Position numbers and translations under genes: made by a program. A stretch of 64,000 nt of DNA from Saturnia japonica (Eukaryota > Arthropoda > Insecta > Lepidoptera > Saturniidae): assembly GCA_033032175.1 (NCBI GenBank), contig CM065320.1, positions 4,774,001 to 4,838,000 of the forward strand, read 5' to 3'. The stretch's first letter is position 1. Every line of letters begins with the position of its first letter. This document shows positions 23,181 to 35,780 of the stretch, piece after piece. Under the pieces are notes generated by a model. The model did no database searches. It worked only from the letters and a program-made list of their open reading frames with translations, and had not been told where the DNA came from.

Positions 23181-24435
23181 TGTTTAACGTAGGTAAATCT
23201 ATAGGGTAAGTTAATTGTAGTAGCAAATAAAGGCTATTTTTATTTTATAGTAGAGAAGATCCAATGTGTTGTAATCAAGTAGTCAATTAATCGATTTTTC
23301 GGGCTCTTACATGGCTTACGCTGGCTAAACCTTTTGATGTACAAAATAATGTACTAAAGAATTGTACTTCTTCAAAAAGACTAGAGAAAAATCTGCAATG
23401 TCACATGTCTATCCCCTAAGGTTGACCTACAGGTTAACCATTTTTATCTTCAACAAAATAATAAAAAATATTAGATTACTTGGTAAGCTATTTTCTTCAA
23501 TACAGTGTTAATTTCTATCCAGATAAATATGTTAGTTAACTTAGGCATTAAAATTCTCCTTTGCATTATATAATTTAAAGAAATACTTCAGAAGATATAA
23601 CTTACAATATAATGTACAATATCACGGATTCAAAATCACGTGCAACAAAAGTGCGGCGAAACGATTGGCCGTCACTCTGCACCGCTGCTGCCACCCGTGC
23701 CGTTGTCTAGCTATTGCGGGTTGCGAACTAAGTGTACTTTTTATAATTATGAATTTATGAACTATCAATACTAAAGCGATAAACTCTAAATCAATCGAAC
23801 ATGCTTTTTAAATGAAAAAACTTTGAAAATTGCACCCTTGCGAAGCTGGGGTGAGTCGCTAGTAAATTTATAAATATGTAGAGAAATTACATAAGCAAAA
23901 CGCAAATTTAAACATCTGTTTTGACACAGAATACTGGTCGCATTAACTTTCTTTCGTAAACTGAATTATTTCGACTGTTTATAAAAATAATAAATATATA
24001 CAGATAGACGTTGATGACATACATTAAAATCACTGCCTCAGCTAGAGCCGCAGAAAATATCTGTGCGTTATATGTAGAATATATAACAATTTCAGGCAAA
24101 ACCCTATTTACCCTTGGTAGTCAATCTGCAGAAATAACGGATATACCGCCACTGATTCAAATGCAACAGCCTCCTTTGTTCGACATCTGTGATTAGAATG
24201 CATCACAAATAGAGTTGTGTCACAATTGAAATGACTTGATATTCACAATCCATATAGGTAAGTATATTTCACCATCCGGAGTACGAACCGATAGTTTATA
24301 ATCAATCTAAGAGCGATTTTAAACTGTCCATAGATTGTGAACGGATACTAATAATTTTGAGTGTTTGAAATAATGTCTATTAAATAATACTAATAACTAT
24401 AATACTAATAATAATAAAAACCATAACACTAAGAC
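23181..24435. other. Non-coding stretch
   Basis: Mostly AT-rich. About 23640-23730 is a GC-rich patch (ccgctgctgccacccgtgcc) that I cannot assign. Frames at 23908-24196 overlap on opposite strands and are not gene-like. Confidence 0.35.
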
Positions 24436-24439
24436 TTGC

Positions 24440-25595
24440 AAAATGGGAATTTTCTCACCTTAGAACTTTCACAGACAATGTCCCTCAGATGTCTCTCAAA
24501 GGTTGACACAAATATCTACCTACAAATATCTTAGTATATCGGAGACATTGGGTATCGCTGACGGGGACATAAAAGAATCAGTGGTGGAAAACGTTTCTTT
24601 TGTCACTTGACAAAAGTACTTATTAGTCTTTAATCAATTGGTAACAAGGTTCATGCCTTCAGTGGTTGGATTTATGCCCTTGCTCATGTACTCCTTCGGC
24701 ATACTAAGTGTACACAGGCTGAATTAAATGCCCTGGATGTGCGAGTTCGAAGGCTGCTAACGACACGCGAATACATTACCCGCGATCATCGGTTATGAGA
24801 TTGTACATCCCACGAAAGTACCCATACTTACGCTAAGTTACGGCCCCCAGGCCGTGACTTTCTAAATGCCAAGAACCAACGCAACCGTGAGGTTTGCAAT
24901 CTCAGGGAGCATTATCTCCACGCCGGGGATGATATGCATCGCGATGTCGAGCAGTTGCCAAAGGCCTTACACCACTTTCCTTAGCAAACGAGAACTGGCC
25001 TAAACCATTAGTGCTCAGCACCTAAGACCGCAAGGATGTATGAAATTGTAAGGAGCTTCGCGGACGGTTCTATCGGGTTCAAAATGGATCTGGTGACCTC
25101 TTTGGGGAAACCGAAAGTTTTGTTTGTGCAATTATGTATGAAGTTATCAAGACAAATAACTACCGAAAATATATTATGAAAGTCGGTACGGTCAACGTTT
25201 GTCGGACATGCTACTACACCTGAGAGTCATTAAAGCAAGTAATATCCGGTTATTCTCATCTTGCTAACAGCGAGTACTTACACAGACTTCAAGTAGTTAT
25301 AATCATACACTAGAAGCTTGCTCTTAGATATGGCCTTGTAAGTTTTGAGGTGCCGTAATATAGGTACGCACCAAAGCCAGTTCTCGAGAACAGTCGTGTC
25401 TTACTCTACTGAGATAGTTCTATCATCACAGACAGGACTATTATAGCCAATAAACCTGATATCGTGAAGTTGGATATGTCGGTGCGTCGGGCAATTCTTG
25501 TTGATGTCACTATCCTCCATGTTACCAACCTCGTGAAAGCTGAGAAAGTAATTGTTAATTTGTTTCAGGCGAAAGTAGCTAAGAAATTTCTGATA
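24440..25595 (+). pseudogene. LINE with restriction-like endonuclease (R2/R4-type), copy 1, C-terminal half
   Basis: The plus strand encodes, in several frames with many stops, the part of a LINE protein after the polymerase. There is a 'QISYLSISETLGIADGDIK' stretch near 24535, then a segment read in shifting frames. Next is a CxxC block (NVCRTCYY, about 25195-25220) with a downstream SGYSHLANSEYL, and then the endonuclease motif NKPDIV...LVDVTI at about 25458-25515. A CCHC-type knuckle followed by a PD-(D/E)xK nuclease is the mark of R2/R4/NeSL-type LINEs. The copy breaks off after about 25560. Confidence 0.65.
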
Positions 25596-27555
25596 AATTA
25601 TTTACTATCGACAGTTTACAATTACACTAGATTTATTATAAAAACGGTTCGTTCAATTATCCGGTAACATATATATCAAGTTGTATAATACCGGTATTAG
25701 CAACGTAGGGAACACACGTTAACTTTAAAATTATATATTTAACTCACGTCGAAACCAAACCAGTAAACCATTAACTAAACAAAGCCGCGACTCATAATAT
25801 AAAGTAGACCTAATAAACTTACAAAGAAAGTCGTAAGAAAATCTCACACTATTCCTTCTTATAAATAAGAAAAAGTTTTTCTTATAAATTTATCATACAA
25901 ATGTGTCAGAGCATCACGAGGAAAGTGGAAATATTCCAAATAATAACAAAGACACAACACACTAAGAGGTGAATCACGTCTGCATAATATCCTATTATGG
26001 TGAAATAAGACGTTTTCAAGAATGCCTTTGTTGCGAATTTATAGCACATTTGGCCCCAAAATTTTCACTATACCAACTTTTTTACTACGACTACTTCTAA
26101 AATATCTATCTTCAAAGCGTAGACTGTTTTGCCTCACAATAAGGTTATTCCCAAAGAGGGACTCGCGCTCCTACAATTTAGTTAAGAACTTAAAGAATGT
26201 GAACTTGTAAGATATTCCTTCGAGCTACGTTATACAAATGAAGTTAAAATGAAGTGCCTATAGGCTTCATCGAATTGAAAAATCAGTAAATTCAGTAAAT
26301 CTGTGATAAACTATGATACCTAATAAGATAATACAGCCAGATTTCTAATCGTAACAGATTCAGTGCTATCATAATATTTTCGTTAAGTATATGTATATTA
26401 ATAATTTATTTCATATATTAAATAAGAACTATTAGATAAATAAGCATAAAAATAAATAAGATTTCAGGGTTTTAGTTTTACATACGGAGTAATCATTAAA
26501 ACCATACTATTGACCTGGCAATAATACTATTGACCGAATGTTCGTACTATTGACTGTACTACTGAAGCATGGGTATTCTCACTCGAATCGTTAGACCGTT
26601 TACATCGCTACGCTACATAAGTAAATCTCATTAGTCTCTTGTCCATTCAGTCAAGGACTAAAGATAGCGCCGCCCTTGCGCCACGCAGTCTATAATGGAG
26701 CTCTGCGCTTGACGAATTCTGGCACAGATACGCTCTTATAACTCCGTCATATATAATCCTAAATATTAAAACAATATATATAGGTTTATACGTACTTATT
26801 CGCGGTGTGCTGACGGCTCCGCCCACGCGTTTCTTACTACACAGTGGTTACTTACATCCCGTCATTTGAAAACTTGAAAGAATAAAGCCCCGTTGGGAAA
26901 AAAATAACATTGATTTTTCAAAAAAGCTATCTAATTATTAACTATAATAACATATTTTTTCCTTCCCCTCTGTTCACAAATGCCCACATAGAATTTTAAA
27001 TAATTGACCTAAAATGTTTTACTTCTTGGAGCCCTTCTTACTGTATAAAAAATAACAATAAAATTTACTGGTAATTTCAACCTCTTTAATTTTTTTATTT
27101 ATTTCTTAATTAATAACAATTCAAATCTATATTTATGTCTACCTAGCTATTAATGATTCCATAATTATAAAGTGAAATTACAAAATGGTCAAAGCTCTTT
27201 AGATATCTGAACAATAATTTACCGGCGGCCGGTCGCATGATAAATCAGTTGGAGATATCTGTTTGATTACTATTCATAAAGAGCCGAACGCATCTAAACT
27301 CGTTTGATTACCTACGACCAGCCGCAACTCAATCCCCGTATTTCACAGAGCCCGAATAATGTTGTGTAAAGGGTGTAATGTAAAACTTATTTTCCGGTTC
27401 CACGATCTCACATTATTTACATAATCAATGTCAAAGTTCGCTGAACATAAAATTCGTTTTGTTACACAATAAATATTTAAAATCTTCTGCTAAATAAATA
27501 AAAAGCTGGGATAATTTTCACATACAATTTAATGATTAATCCTTTTTATTGTAAA
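25596..27555. other. Non-coding stretch
   Basis: AT-rich overall. About 26580-26760 is less AT-rich and unassigned. A degraded Helitron-like 3' block on the minus strand may lie at about 26812-26838 (gacggctccgcccacgcg). Confidence 0.35.
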
Positions 27556-27700
27556 CTAGTTGTGCTCGCGGCTCCGCTCGCGTAGACTACCAAATTATTG
27601 TTTGTGAAGATATCGTGAAATTTTGTATTTAGATAAGGACCATATCTAAAAAGTGAAACAAAAAAAAATTGGACAAAATCTTGCAAATCTTTTTACGTGA
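27556..27700 (-). mobile_element. Helitron-like 3' end, minus strand
   Basis: Read on the minus strand, a GC-rich palindromic block (cgagcggagccgcgag) is followed by CTAG (27556-27559) and T, the expected Helitron 3' terminus. The 5' end was not found, so the right limit given is arbitrary. Confidence 0.45.
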
Positions 27701-28035
27701 TACACGCACAACGACAAACCATAAATAAATCGTTTTATTTATACAGGTGAAGATCATGTTAATTGATGATAGTATTCTTATTGATATTTACGATGGTATT
27801 GATCAATCGGACTGGGATGTTTTCCAAACCCGGTAGTAGTGTGTTGACATTCATAAGTGCCTTCTTAGAGCCTAAATTGAATAAAATATTTAGTTTACTT
27901 TGTAATAGGGGTTAAAGTATGAAATTGAAACCTTTTTTTAAAGTATATGATTGCTACCACTAACCTCTGTTGGAAATGGTAATGTTTTTAAGAGTCTCTT
28001 GACTGTAATGTTCAGAACAGACTGTTCAATAAGTC
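27701..28035. other. Non-coding stretch
   Basis: AT-rich; nothing supported. Confidence 0.3.
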
Positions 28036-28320
28036 GTAGTGCTGGCAATTTTTGTGCATGCACTTTTGCTATTTTAATGGAAGTTCACTGATGCATCTGC
28101 TATATAAATTCTGGATACGGGAATCGATGAACTCTCGGATTTGAGATTTTCCCCTGTGACAAACATTCCGAATTCGAAATAAAATGGAAATCATTTGGAG
28201 CAAGTAGGTACTTATCATACTGATGAGTATGATGGGTGACGGAGAGCTTCCAGTAATATAATACCTGTAGTTTTGAGATGGTCCTACGCCGGTGGACGAA
28301 TCAACACATAGCAAAAGTTC
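28036..28320 (-). pseudogene. Heavily degraded mariner transposase remnant
   Basis: On the minus strand, short stretches in different frames resemble the end of a mariner transposase. One is an RHPSYSS-like piece at about 28240, then a LAPNDFHFIS-like piece at about 28190, and an ending 'tgaacttccattaaaatag' that matches the usual P-L-K tail. The region before the third catalytic block is scrambled. No inverted repeats were found. Confidence 0.45.
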
Positions 28321-28553
28321 GTTACAAAATTGTTGTAAATTAAAAAAAAAAAAACAGTCATTGAAAGAGACACACTTATTATAATTTAATTAAGCAATTA
28401 AATGTTACCTAATCGACCCTGAGTTCGATAAACATTCTTAATATAATTTTTTTAATAATATCCCTTTAATCACATTTTTTTTTTTGCGATTTAACTACTT
28501 TATTATTATTTATTGTTAGATTATTTTTATAGTAGCACAGCCCATTAACGGTA

Positions 28554-28826
28554 ATGTACCTGATAATAAGTATGGTAAAATCCAAAAACAACGGCGACCA
28601 CCGCGATCCATCGACAGTGGCCGCTGTCATGCCAGCCTCTAAAAGGCTTTCGGCAGTTGGATATACACTGGCTGACTCTGATAGTATTATACGTGACAAA
28701 CCAAAAGACAGTTATCATGTGCACGATGGTCGCGACCTAGTCGAGTACAGATACCTTATACACCGGCTGATTGTAGAATGCGACACACCTAAGTGTGCCA
28801 CTATGGCAGCAATTAAATTATATTAA
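28554..28826 (+). CDS. Uncharacterised 90-codon frame, probably within a repeat
   Basis: An ATG frame without recognisable domains, GC-richer than its surroundings. Part of it (about 28721-28757) occurs inverted at 5925-5970, which argues that the frame lies in an interspersed repeat and is not a host gene. An opposite-strand frame covers the same bases. Homology search would decide. Confidence 0.15.
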   Translation: MYLIISMVKSKNNGDHRDPSTVAAVMPASKRLSAVGYTLADSDSIIRDKPKDSYHVHDGRDLVEYRYLIHRLIVECDTPKCATMAAIKLY

Positions 28827-28949
28827 AGTTGTTTTTATTGCAATCGTTTTATATGGTTACGTACAACTATTTTTGCTTAAACTAGATCATTGGTTAGTCG
28901 AGAGGTTTAAATCCAGGAAATAATCCTTTGTATTGTTAATCTATCAAAT

Positions 28950-29632
28950 CTTGTGTGCGTCTCTGTTAGTGATTCTATAACTTGATTTGACTGATTGAGC
29001 TCATTTTTAGGACTCCGTACCTCAAAAGGAAAAATGGAACCCTTATAGAATCACTTTGTTTCCGTGTGTCTATCTGTATGTCTGTCTGTCAAAACTCTTT
29101 TTCTCAGGAGCGTGTGGAAGGGAGGTATCAAGTTGAAGTTAATATCAAATACTTAGGTCTGCAATCCTTTTTACAGCTTTGAAAAAATCACTTCTCAGTC
29201 AACGGAATCAAAAGATACTACCTTTTATGCTGCATATTTTAACACTCGCAAAGGGAATAAAAACCTATAGGGTACTACCAATTGACCTAGAATCGGGAAA
29301 TTTAGCAGAAAGCAATTTTTTATAGCACAAGTAAAGGAAAAAATGTGAAAGTTCAAATATGCAAAAAATTGTGATTATAAACCCTATTTGGAGTTGATAA
29401 ACTGACCGCGGCATATTTCGATGTATGGGGATAAAAGTTTTTCAATGGCAAAGTTAAGTTTGACCCTTAATATATTTTATTTTTTCATTAGAATTGTTCG
29501 GTGCTTTCTTCTGTAATGTTGCCTAATAAATAAATAAAAGTAATAAGTAAATGTAGTCAGATAGGGGGCGCTATGGTCGAACCATTAACTACTAAAAGAG
29601 CAAAACAACGTCTGCCGGGCCAGTATTAATGC
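28950..29632 (+). repeat. Composite interspersed repeat ('ccgtacctcaaaaggaaaaa' family nested in another)
   Basis: The outer parts (about 28960-29012 and 29568-29632) match the shorter repeat at 18000-18172. The inner part, from 'gactccgtacctcaaaagga' (29011) to about 29560, is a separate family. That family also occurs at 53220-53690 (minus strand) and, for its middle part, at 36712-36885. The simplest reading is an insertion of one repeat into the other. Confidence 0.5.
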
Positions 29633-30935
29633 TTCTAGTGTATCTCTGACACAATAATTAACAAAGAATTATCTACTGTAGATAAATAATTCTCGAGTTT
29701 TTCTACGTATGACAAGTTAAACTCTTATTATTCAATTGGTTCGTAATAAAAGTTCTAGTCTACATAAGTAAACTTACAGTTAAGAAAGCCTTAATAATTC
29801 TTCATAGTTCATGGTGATTAAGGTTTTTAAATGGCATCATAACTTATACAGCTATTAAATGTGTCACAGTTGACCAAAAAGCGATTTACAATAATTCATT
29901 CCACAATAACAAATTTACAGAAATTTCACTAATGGGTTAATTGCAGTACTTAAACTAAGATAACCGCAGTTCGATACTGTCTAACGTCTGCTGCACATTG
30001 TCCCTGTGACACAAACCTGGCCTTTGATTAACGCGACCATTCGATACCACACCACACACAATAAACATTACTATAACGGGTTATTTCGGCAGTTTCGGCG
30101 CAATTCGGCTACACCAGACCAAATCGCTGCGGAGGTGAGCTTTGTTAATACCCCAGAAATGTTGGTAGTTAAGAGCTTGTTGCTAATTTATATCGGTATC
30201 CGTATAAGTGCCACACTAAGTTAACCTTAAATGCTTCAACATCTGTTAACAGGGTTATTTTTTATAAAATTAAATGATGTCTGTCAACATTTTCCTAAAA
30301 TTGAGTTTCACACCTCTTAAATCTTTGTTGATGATCCTGATGCAGAATCTAATGACTTCATCACGTATTTTGCCTCACCCAAAGATTCATTCGTGTTAAA
30401 TTTATTCGATCAACTCTCCATCGCACTGCCGCTGCATCGCCGCCAATGCACTAGTGTAGTATATAGTTGTTCTAACTTAACATACCTTCCTACGAGCTCC
30501 CATATCGCTTGACGTTATGTGTTACTACTCTGTTCTTTAGAGTCATAGCGTAAAGTTATATACACTAAAATCTTCCTTGATAAATAGGCCATAAAATGCA
30601 AAAAGACATTTTAAATCTGACTTGTAGTTTACCGTACCGTAGATTACTGTACTTTAACTTTTTGCAGTGTCAATAAAAGATTGGTAAATATTATTGCACA
30701 CTTTGTCATGTGAGTTTCATTTAAATGTATTCTTGTATGTTTTGTATTATCACCAGTGAGCTGGTATTTTAATTAAGGCACGTTTGTATAAAAATCGAAA
30801 GTAACACCATTGTAATTTTTAATTAATTTATCCGAATTTTTTTTTGCTACTTCCGTCTAAAAATTGATTAACGGTTTTTTCATCTTTCTGTAACAAAAAA
30901 CGTTTGTCGAAACGCTTGGTTATTCATGTGGAATG
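29633..30935. other. Non-coding stretch
   Basis: AT-rich. The 72-codon frame 30006-30224 has no recognisable features. About 30410-30450 is a short GC-rich patch (cgcactgccgctgcatcgcc). Confidence 0.35.
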
Positions 30936-32010
30936 GGGTAGGATTATGAACTCTAGTAGTTTACAACTTTCAGAGATGGTGTGCCTCAGTTCTCTCCCCG
31001 AGGTTGAAACCTGCAAATATCTTGGTATGTCGGAGGCGATTAGATTGTAATCTCACAGAGCATTTTCTCTACACCGAGGATGATATGCATCGTGATGTTG
31101 TAGCAGTTGACAAAGGTCTCACACTTCTGTCCTTAGCAAACGAGAACTGGCGTAAACCATTATTACTCAGTACCCAGGACCGTCAAGTTGTATAGAAAAA
31201 CAAGGAGAGTCACCGACGGTTCTATCGGATTCTAAATGGGCATGATGTAGACTCGCTCGCTTTGATGGCCTGACTACATTTTGGTGACTTCATAGGGGAA
31301 ACCGAAGGTTTTTGTTGTGCAATTATGGATGAATTTATTAAGACAAATAACTACCGAAAATACATTATGAAGGTCGCGGTACGATCGATATTTGTCGGAT
31401 TTGCCACCACTCCGGAGAGTCACTCAGGAAAGTAGTTTCTGGTTGTTCTTATCTTGCTAACAGCGAGTACTTAAAAGACATAATCAAGTAGCTCGAATTA
31501 TACACCAGTAACTTGTTATTAAATTACAGCCTTATAAGTTTTGAGGTACCATACTATAAGTACGCACCAACGCCAGTTCTCGTTAATGATCGTGTCGTGT
31601 TCTATTGGGATCGGCCTATCCTCACAAAGAGGATTATTGTAGCCAATAAACCTGATGTCGTTCTGTTGGATGGGTCGGTGAGTAGGGAAATTATTGTTGA
31701 TATCACCATCCCCCATGATGAAAACTTCTTGAAAGCTAAACTTTCAAAGTACTTGGACTTGGCCCACGAGGTGGCCACTATGTGGGATATTGACTCAACA
31801 ATATATGTCCCGATAGTTGTATGAGTGCATAGTCTAACAGCGACGAGCTTCGACCACCATCTTAGGAATCTCGCGCTTGGCTGTTGGATCAAGGACATAA
31901 TACAGAAGGTAGTTTTTCTGAGCACAGTGCGAATTGTGAAGAAGTTCCTCTCTCAAGAGCCCTAGAGCTACCTGTAGCTCAATTCTTCGAGCCGCTGCTG
32001 GCGATCAAGC
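30936..32010 (+). pseudogene. LINE with restriction-like endonuclease, copy 2, C-terminal half
   Basis: Second copy of the family seen at 24440-25595, same orientation, with about 300 bases missing near 31035. From 31045 it follows copy 1 closely. Visible pieces are DDMHRDVVAVDKGLTLLSLA (31079-31140), the knuckle CRICHH (31400-31420) with SGCSYLANSEYL, and the nuclease frame 31513-31824. The usual histidine of the knuckle is replaced by lysine. After 31824 the protein continues in other frames to a stop at 31961-31963 following a KKFLSQEP-like end. Multiple stops and frameshifts make it inactive. Confidence 0.7.
31513..31824 (+). pseudogene. Restriction-like endonuclease domain of the R2/R4-type LINE
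   Basis: The longest uninterrupted frame of copy 2, 103 codons. It carries the PD-(D/E)xK core: KPDVVLLDG (PD at residues 47-48), then IIVDITIPHDE (D63), and a following lysine-rich KAKLSKY. In this family the domain cuts target DNA for target-primed reverse transcription. The same frame exists in copy 1 (KPDIV...VDVTI) but is broken. Opposite-strand frames here are shadows. Confidence 0.7.
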
Positions 32011-34078
32011 ATTTTTTTTATAATGAATTTTATATATGTACTTATATATTATTGTACAATATTTAAAGAATATTTAATTAATTAAATAAACGGAATAATA
32101 ATAAAAATTAATTAATTGTGATGAATTTCTGCAAAATAACGCCTACGTCAATCAAACATTGTAAATTTTGGTCACTAATACATTTAGGTACTGTTCTAAT
32201 GATGGGAGTGCTCTAAACAACAAAATCGGTCATGTGCAAGGCATAATAAAGGTTCTATTCCAAAAAACAGTTTGTGTTATGTATTTACTAAAATATGATT
32301 TATTTGAATAATTTCGAAACCTACTTACACTTGACCGTTTTGTATATTATTTATTATTATACTTTTAGGATTGCACTATAATCACACCAAGTTTGATCCT
32401 TGTATAGTTTATACGATGGAGCAAAACAAAAAAGAAATATTGGAAATTCTTGGAAATAAGGGTCTCCTTAGATTGCTTTTTTTTTTTTGCTATTTATATT
32501 ATTTTCTGAGATATTCACCATAATAACAAAACATATTATGTGAAAATTTTAACCGTCTACCCATATAAGATATTATTATTCACCCATATTATTCAAAAGA
32601 TTAAGCCCTTTAAAGGTGGGACAGACACAGCGTAGGCTTAGCAAAAGAAACTCTCTTGCTCCATAAACTTAGCAAAAGATTTTTTTTAATAGGGAACGGA
32701 ACTGTAGTAAAAATGAAAAAATAACTTGTTTAATTAATTACCTACTGTAAGAATCACAATAACTGATAGAGCTGAAACGTTTTATCTGTTAATCCAACAA
32801 TTGTTTGATAAAATTAACAGTGATCACATTTAAAGTTTCGTTAGTTTATCTTGTGCGGTAACTATGGAGAGCTAATTAAATTGTAAGTTAGTTCTCAAAG
32901 TGACTCGTTAATGTGATAGTGTCGTTATTGTTCGTACCTGACCCAAAAGTTTGTTTTCTCACTCAAAGGAAGTTGAAAACCACCTACAACGAAATCAGTT
33001 CCAGAACTTTTTTACATTTACCGAATTGCTTTCCTAAGGTATAAATATAATTTAACCAAATCCTCAAACGAAGAAATAGGCTAGTTGACTCATTTTGAGA
33101 AATTAGTTTATATTATGCCTCAGGGTCTATTTTATCAAAATGTGAACATTTTAAATACACGAAACACTATATTATTTAAATTTTCCCACTTAAACGCTCT
33201 AAATCTCAAGCCTTCTTTTATAACGTCATGCCTTGTAAAACAGTTAGAGGTTTAGTGGAGTGTTTCCTGTGTTTCAAATAATCGAAAATGATAAAACGGA
33301 TTTCAAGTTTTACAAGTAATGTATAGTGCCTCAGTATGACGTTTGTGCCATTTGTGAATAAGTGTGAGAATGTTTATAGTTGGGTACTTACAAGACTTGT
33401 ATAGTGACAGTCTAGTCTCTAGACTAATTAGTCGTTGGTAGAAAAAAAATATTTTAGGGCACTAAATCAACCGAGCACATGGATCACAACGTAAACAAAA
33501 ATGTGACGTTTTGGAAGAAATGACGTTAAGCGCTCTGAATAGTGTTTTATATAACGTTACCAATGGCTGTATTTTTCATAAATTAATACCACATTCAGTA
33601 TATTTAATTTAAGAGCGAATGATCGATCTATTTATTATATCATTTATGAAAATTACTTTTAAAAGTATATATATATAACTTAAACATGTTTCATGATACT
33701 TTTGAAAAGGAAAATGTACACTAAATCACTCTTGCGTGTATATATTATAGTAGTAATCTATGCAAGCACTAATATTTTTAAAACATCTTACGTCTTTACG
33801 CATATTACTTGAACCTTCATATAATTCAGTACCTATTTTAAATTACATGTAATGTATCATAAGAGCGTACGAGAGCGACAATCCGAACAAATTCACAGAC
33901 TTGGTAAAAATTCTGATGTTAAGATGAACGGAAGTATACTTACTGATTGTAATTTATTAACGAAAATTGCTACCCATTATTATTATAATGCTATTGCAAG
34001 AAATAATGTTTGTTATCCTAAAGTGTTTAATCAGTTTTACAGTTCTTATCAATTAATAGTATAATATAGTAGGCATAG
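32011..34078. other. Long AT-rich non-coding stretch
   Basis: No gene, array or repeat pair recognised. The 70-codon frame at 33852-34064 has no protein-like features. Confidence 0.4.
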
Positions 34079-34326
34079 ATCAATGATTGGTTTCCGCGTT
34101 GCTTCAACTAGATACCGTCGCCGTACAAATTGCGGCAATCAAAACCACGCCGAATCGGTTCACTGGAGTCAGTGTCATACCGATAATACTGTCACGTTGG
34201 CAAGCTTCATATTAAATAGTCACTAGATACTACGATATTTACTACGAATAAGTTGCCCTATTTATTATGCTATTGTGTGTAGGTAGCACGGTATCTAGTT
34301 GAGGCAAGGCGTAACCAATCATTATC
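34079..34326. mobile_element. MITE with ~38-bp inverted ends
   Basis: The left end (caatgattggtttccgcg, 34081-34098, continuing to gataccgt at 34118) and the right end (acggtatctagttgaggc, 34289-34306, continuing to aatcatta at 34324) are inverted repeats with a few differences. The inside (about 170 bases) is non-coding. A target duplication was not resolved. Confidence 0.65.
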
Positions 34327-34439
34327 CTGCGATAGTAAGTCACGATGGTCGAGTTAGACCGGCGGAATATAGATTCGATGTTCACAGGTACCCCAGTATG
34401 TACCAACGAATTTTTCGGAATTCGCATCTATTTACTCAT

Positions 34440-34680
34440 TCAAATTGGTAGCACTATCTGGTGACGGTGAAGAAAAACTTGTGTCGAAGCCTGAATGCTT
34501 GAGAAATATTCCAAATATTTGTGATACCCAGTGATTGTAGGAAAAATATACAAATGTTAATTTCTCGGTGTTTAAAATTGCCAATACGTCGTGGGTTGGT
34601 TGGCGTGGTGATCATGCGCGTATTATCCCTTAGGAAGAGGTCTAAGCCCATCTGTGGGACCCGCACAAGCTGATATTATA
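34440..34680 (+). repeat. 3' part of an abundant lepidopteran LINE/SINE-type repeat
   Basis: The phrases 'ggtgacggtgaagaaaaact', 'gcttgagaaatattcc' and 'gaagaggtctaagcccatct' follow one another in the order familiar from an abundant moth repeat tail. Family membership is from memory of such repeats, so treat it as tentative. Confidence 0.45.
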
Positions 34681-35480
34681 TTAATACAAGTATACATTAT
34701 AATTAAATTTTTTCTAGGTTGTAATTCCCAGCAATTTTAAATTTTTATTCGTCTAATGATTGCGCCAAATCAGAGGTTTGGCTGAAAAAACAATGTTATT
34801 TGATAATTTTCGTCATCAACGACAATATACTAATGGCAATTTTTTTTGTAACATCGCTCTTTTTATTTTGTTACAAATATTTAATTATTTTCATAACAAA
34901 ACATTGTGTTGTTTTTCTTTTTAAGGTTAATTGTAATAATAACGAATTTTCTTTCTTTCTTCTATCAATAAATAAATATACTTAATATGTTTCGTACAAA
35001 AGATTTCTATAGAATACTAGAAAACCTTATGACACAAAATAATACAGAAAACTGGTAAATTAAATGTAATATGTAAGCTATGCCGTATATAATTTGCCTA
35101 AACTTTCGAAGTAATCCATTCAAAAGTGTCAGATTAGAGGAAGCGGGAAATTTACTTAGGGAAGTTCGGCCAGCAATTTATGTCGGCACAGATGTGGTCA
35201 CCGGCCCAGCATTGGCTTGTTGCACTGTTTATAACAACAAAGGAGTGTAATTAAACATTTAAACTTGAGAATCGAAATCCGCTTATAATAACTATACAAA
35301 TATATCTAGTAGTTAACCGATACTTCACTATTCAATATATTACGAACCAAGTAGTTTAAGCATCTTATAAATGGCGCTTGCATTGCTGTGAATTTTTAAT
35401 TAATTTGTTATATACCTGTTAGTTTCTCGTGATACATATAAAAAACCTAATTACTAAAAACTTTCCCATAATATTATTTC
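34681..35480. other. Non-coding stretch
   Basis: AT-rich. About 35130-35240 is a GC-richer segment whose frame beginning near 35137 is open for some 37 codons to a TAA, without recognisable features or clear splice sites. Confidence 0.3.
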
Positions 35481-35483
35481 AAG

Positions 35484-35780
35484 CAATGATGGCTGAGTGG
35501 TAACGTGTACGGAAATCGCGTCGATAGTCGTGAGTTTGAATCCCTGCAATAAGCCTATATATTATGTTAAGAAACTATAACATGGTGTTAGGGAATTTTG
35601 TAATGCCCGCCTGGCTAGCTACCAGCCTCAATTTGAAAACCTGTCGCCAAACATCTACCAATAGGTGTGTTCCGGCAGCTGCACTTGAGAGCCAGTTTCA
35701 CCAGTAAGTTCAGCATGTCATCATCTTGGGCCACATCGTCACTTACCTAACATCAACTGAGATTATGACCATAACACTAA
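35484..35780 (+). repeat. tRNA-headed SINE, family B
   Basis: The head has an A-box-like tggctgagtggtaa (35490-35503) and a B-box-like gagtttgaatccctgc (35533-35548). The body includes 'gcccgcctggctagctacca' and 'acctgtcgccaaacatcta'. A second copy in opposite orientation at 51425-51660 shares head and body. Confidence 0.65.
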
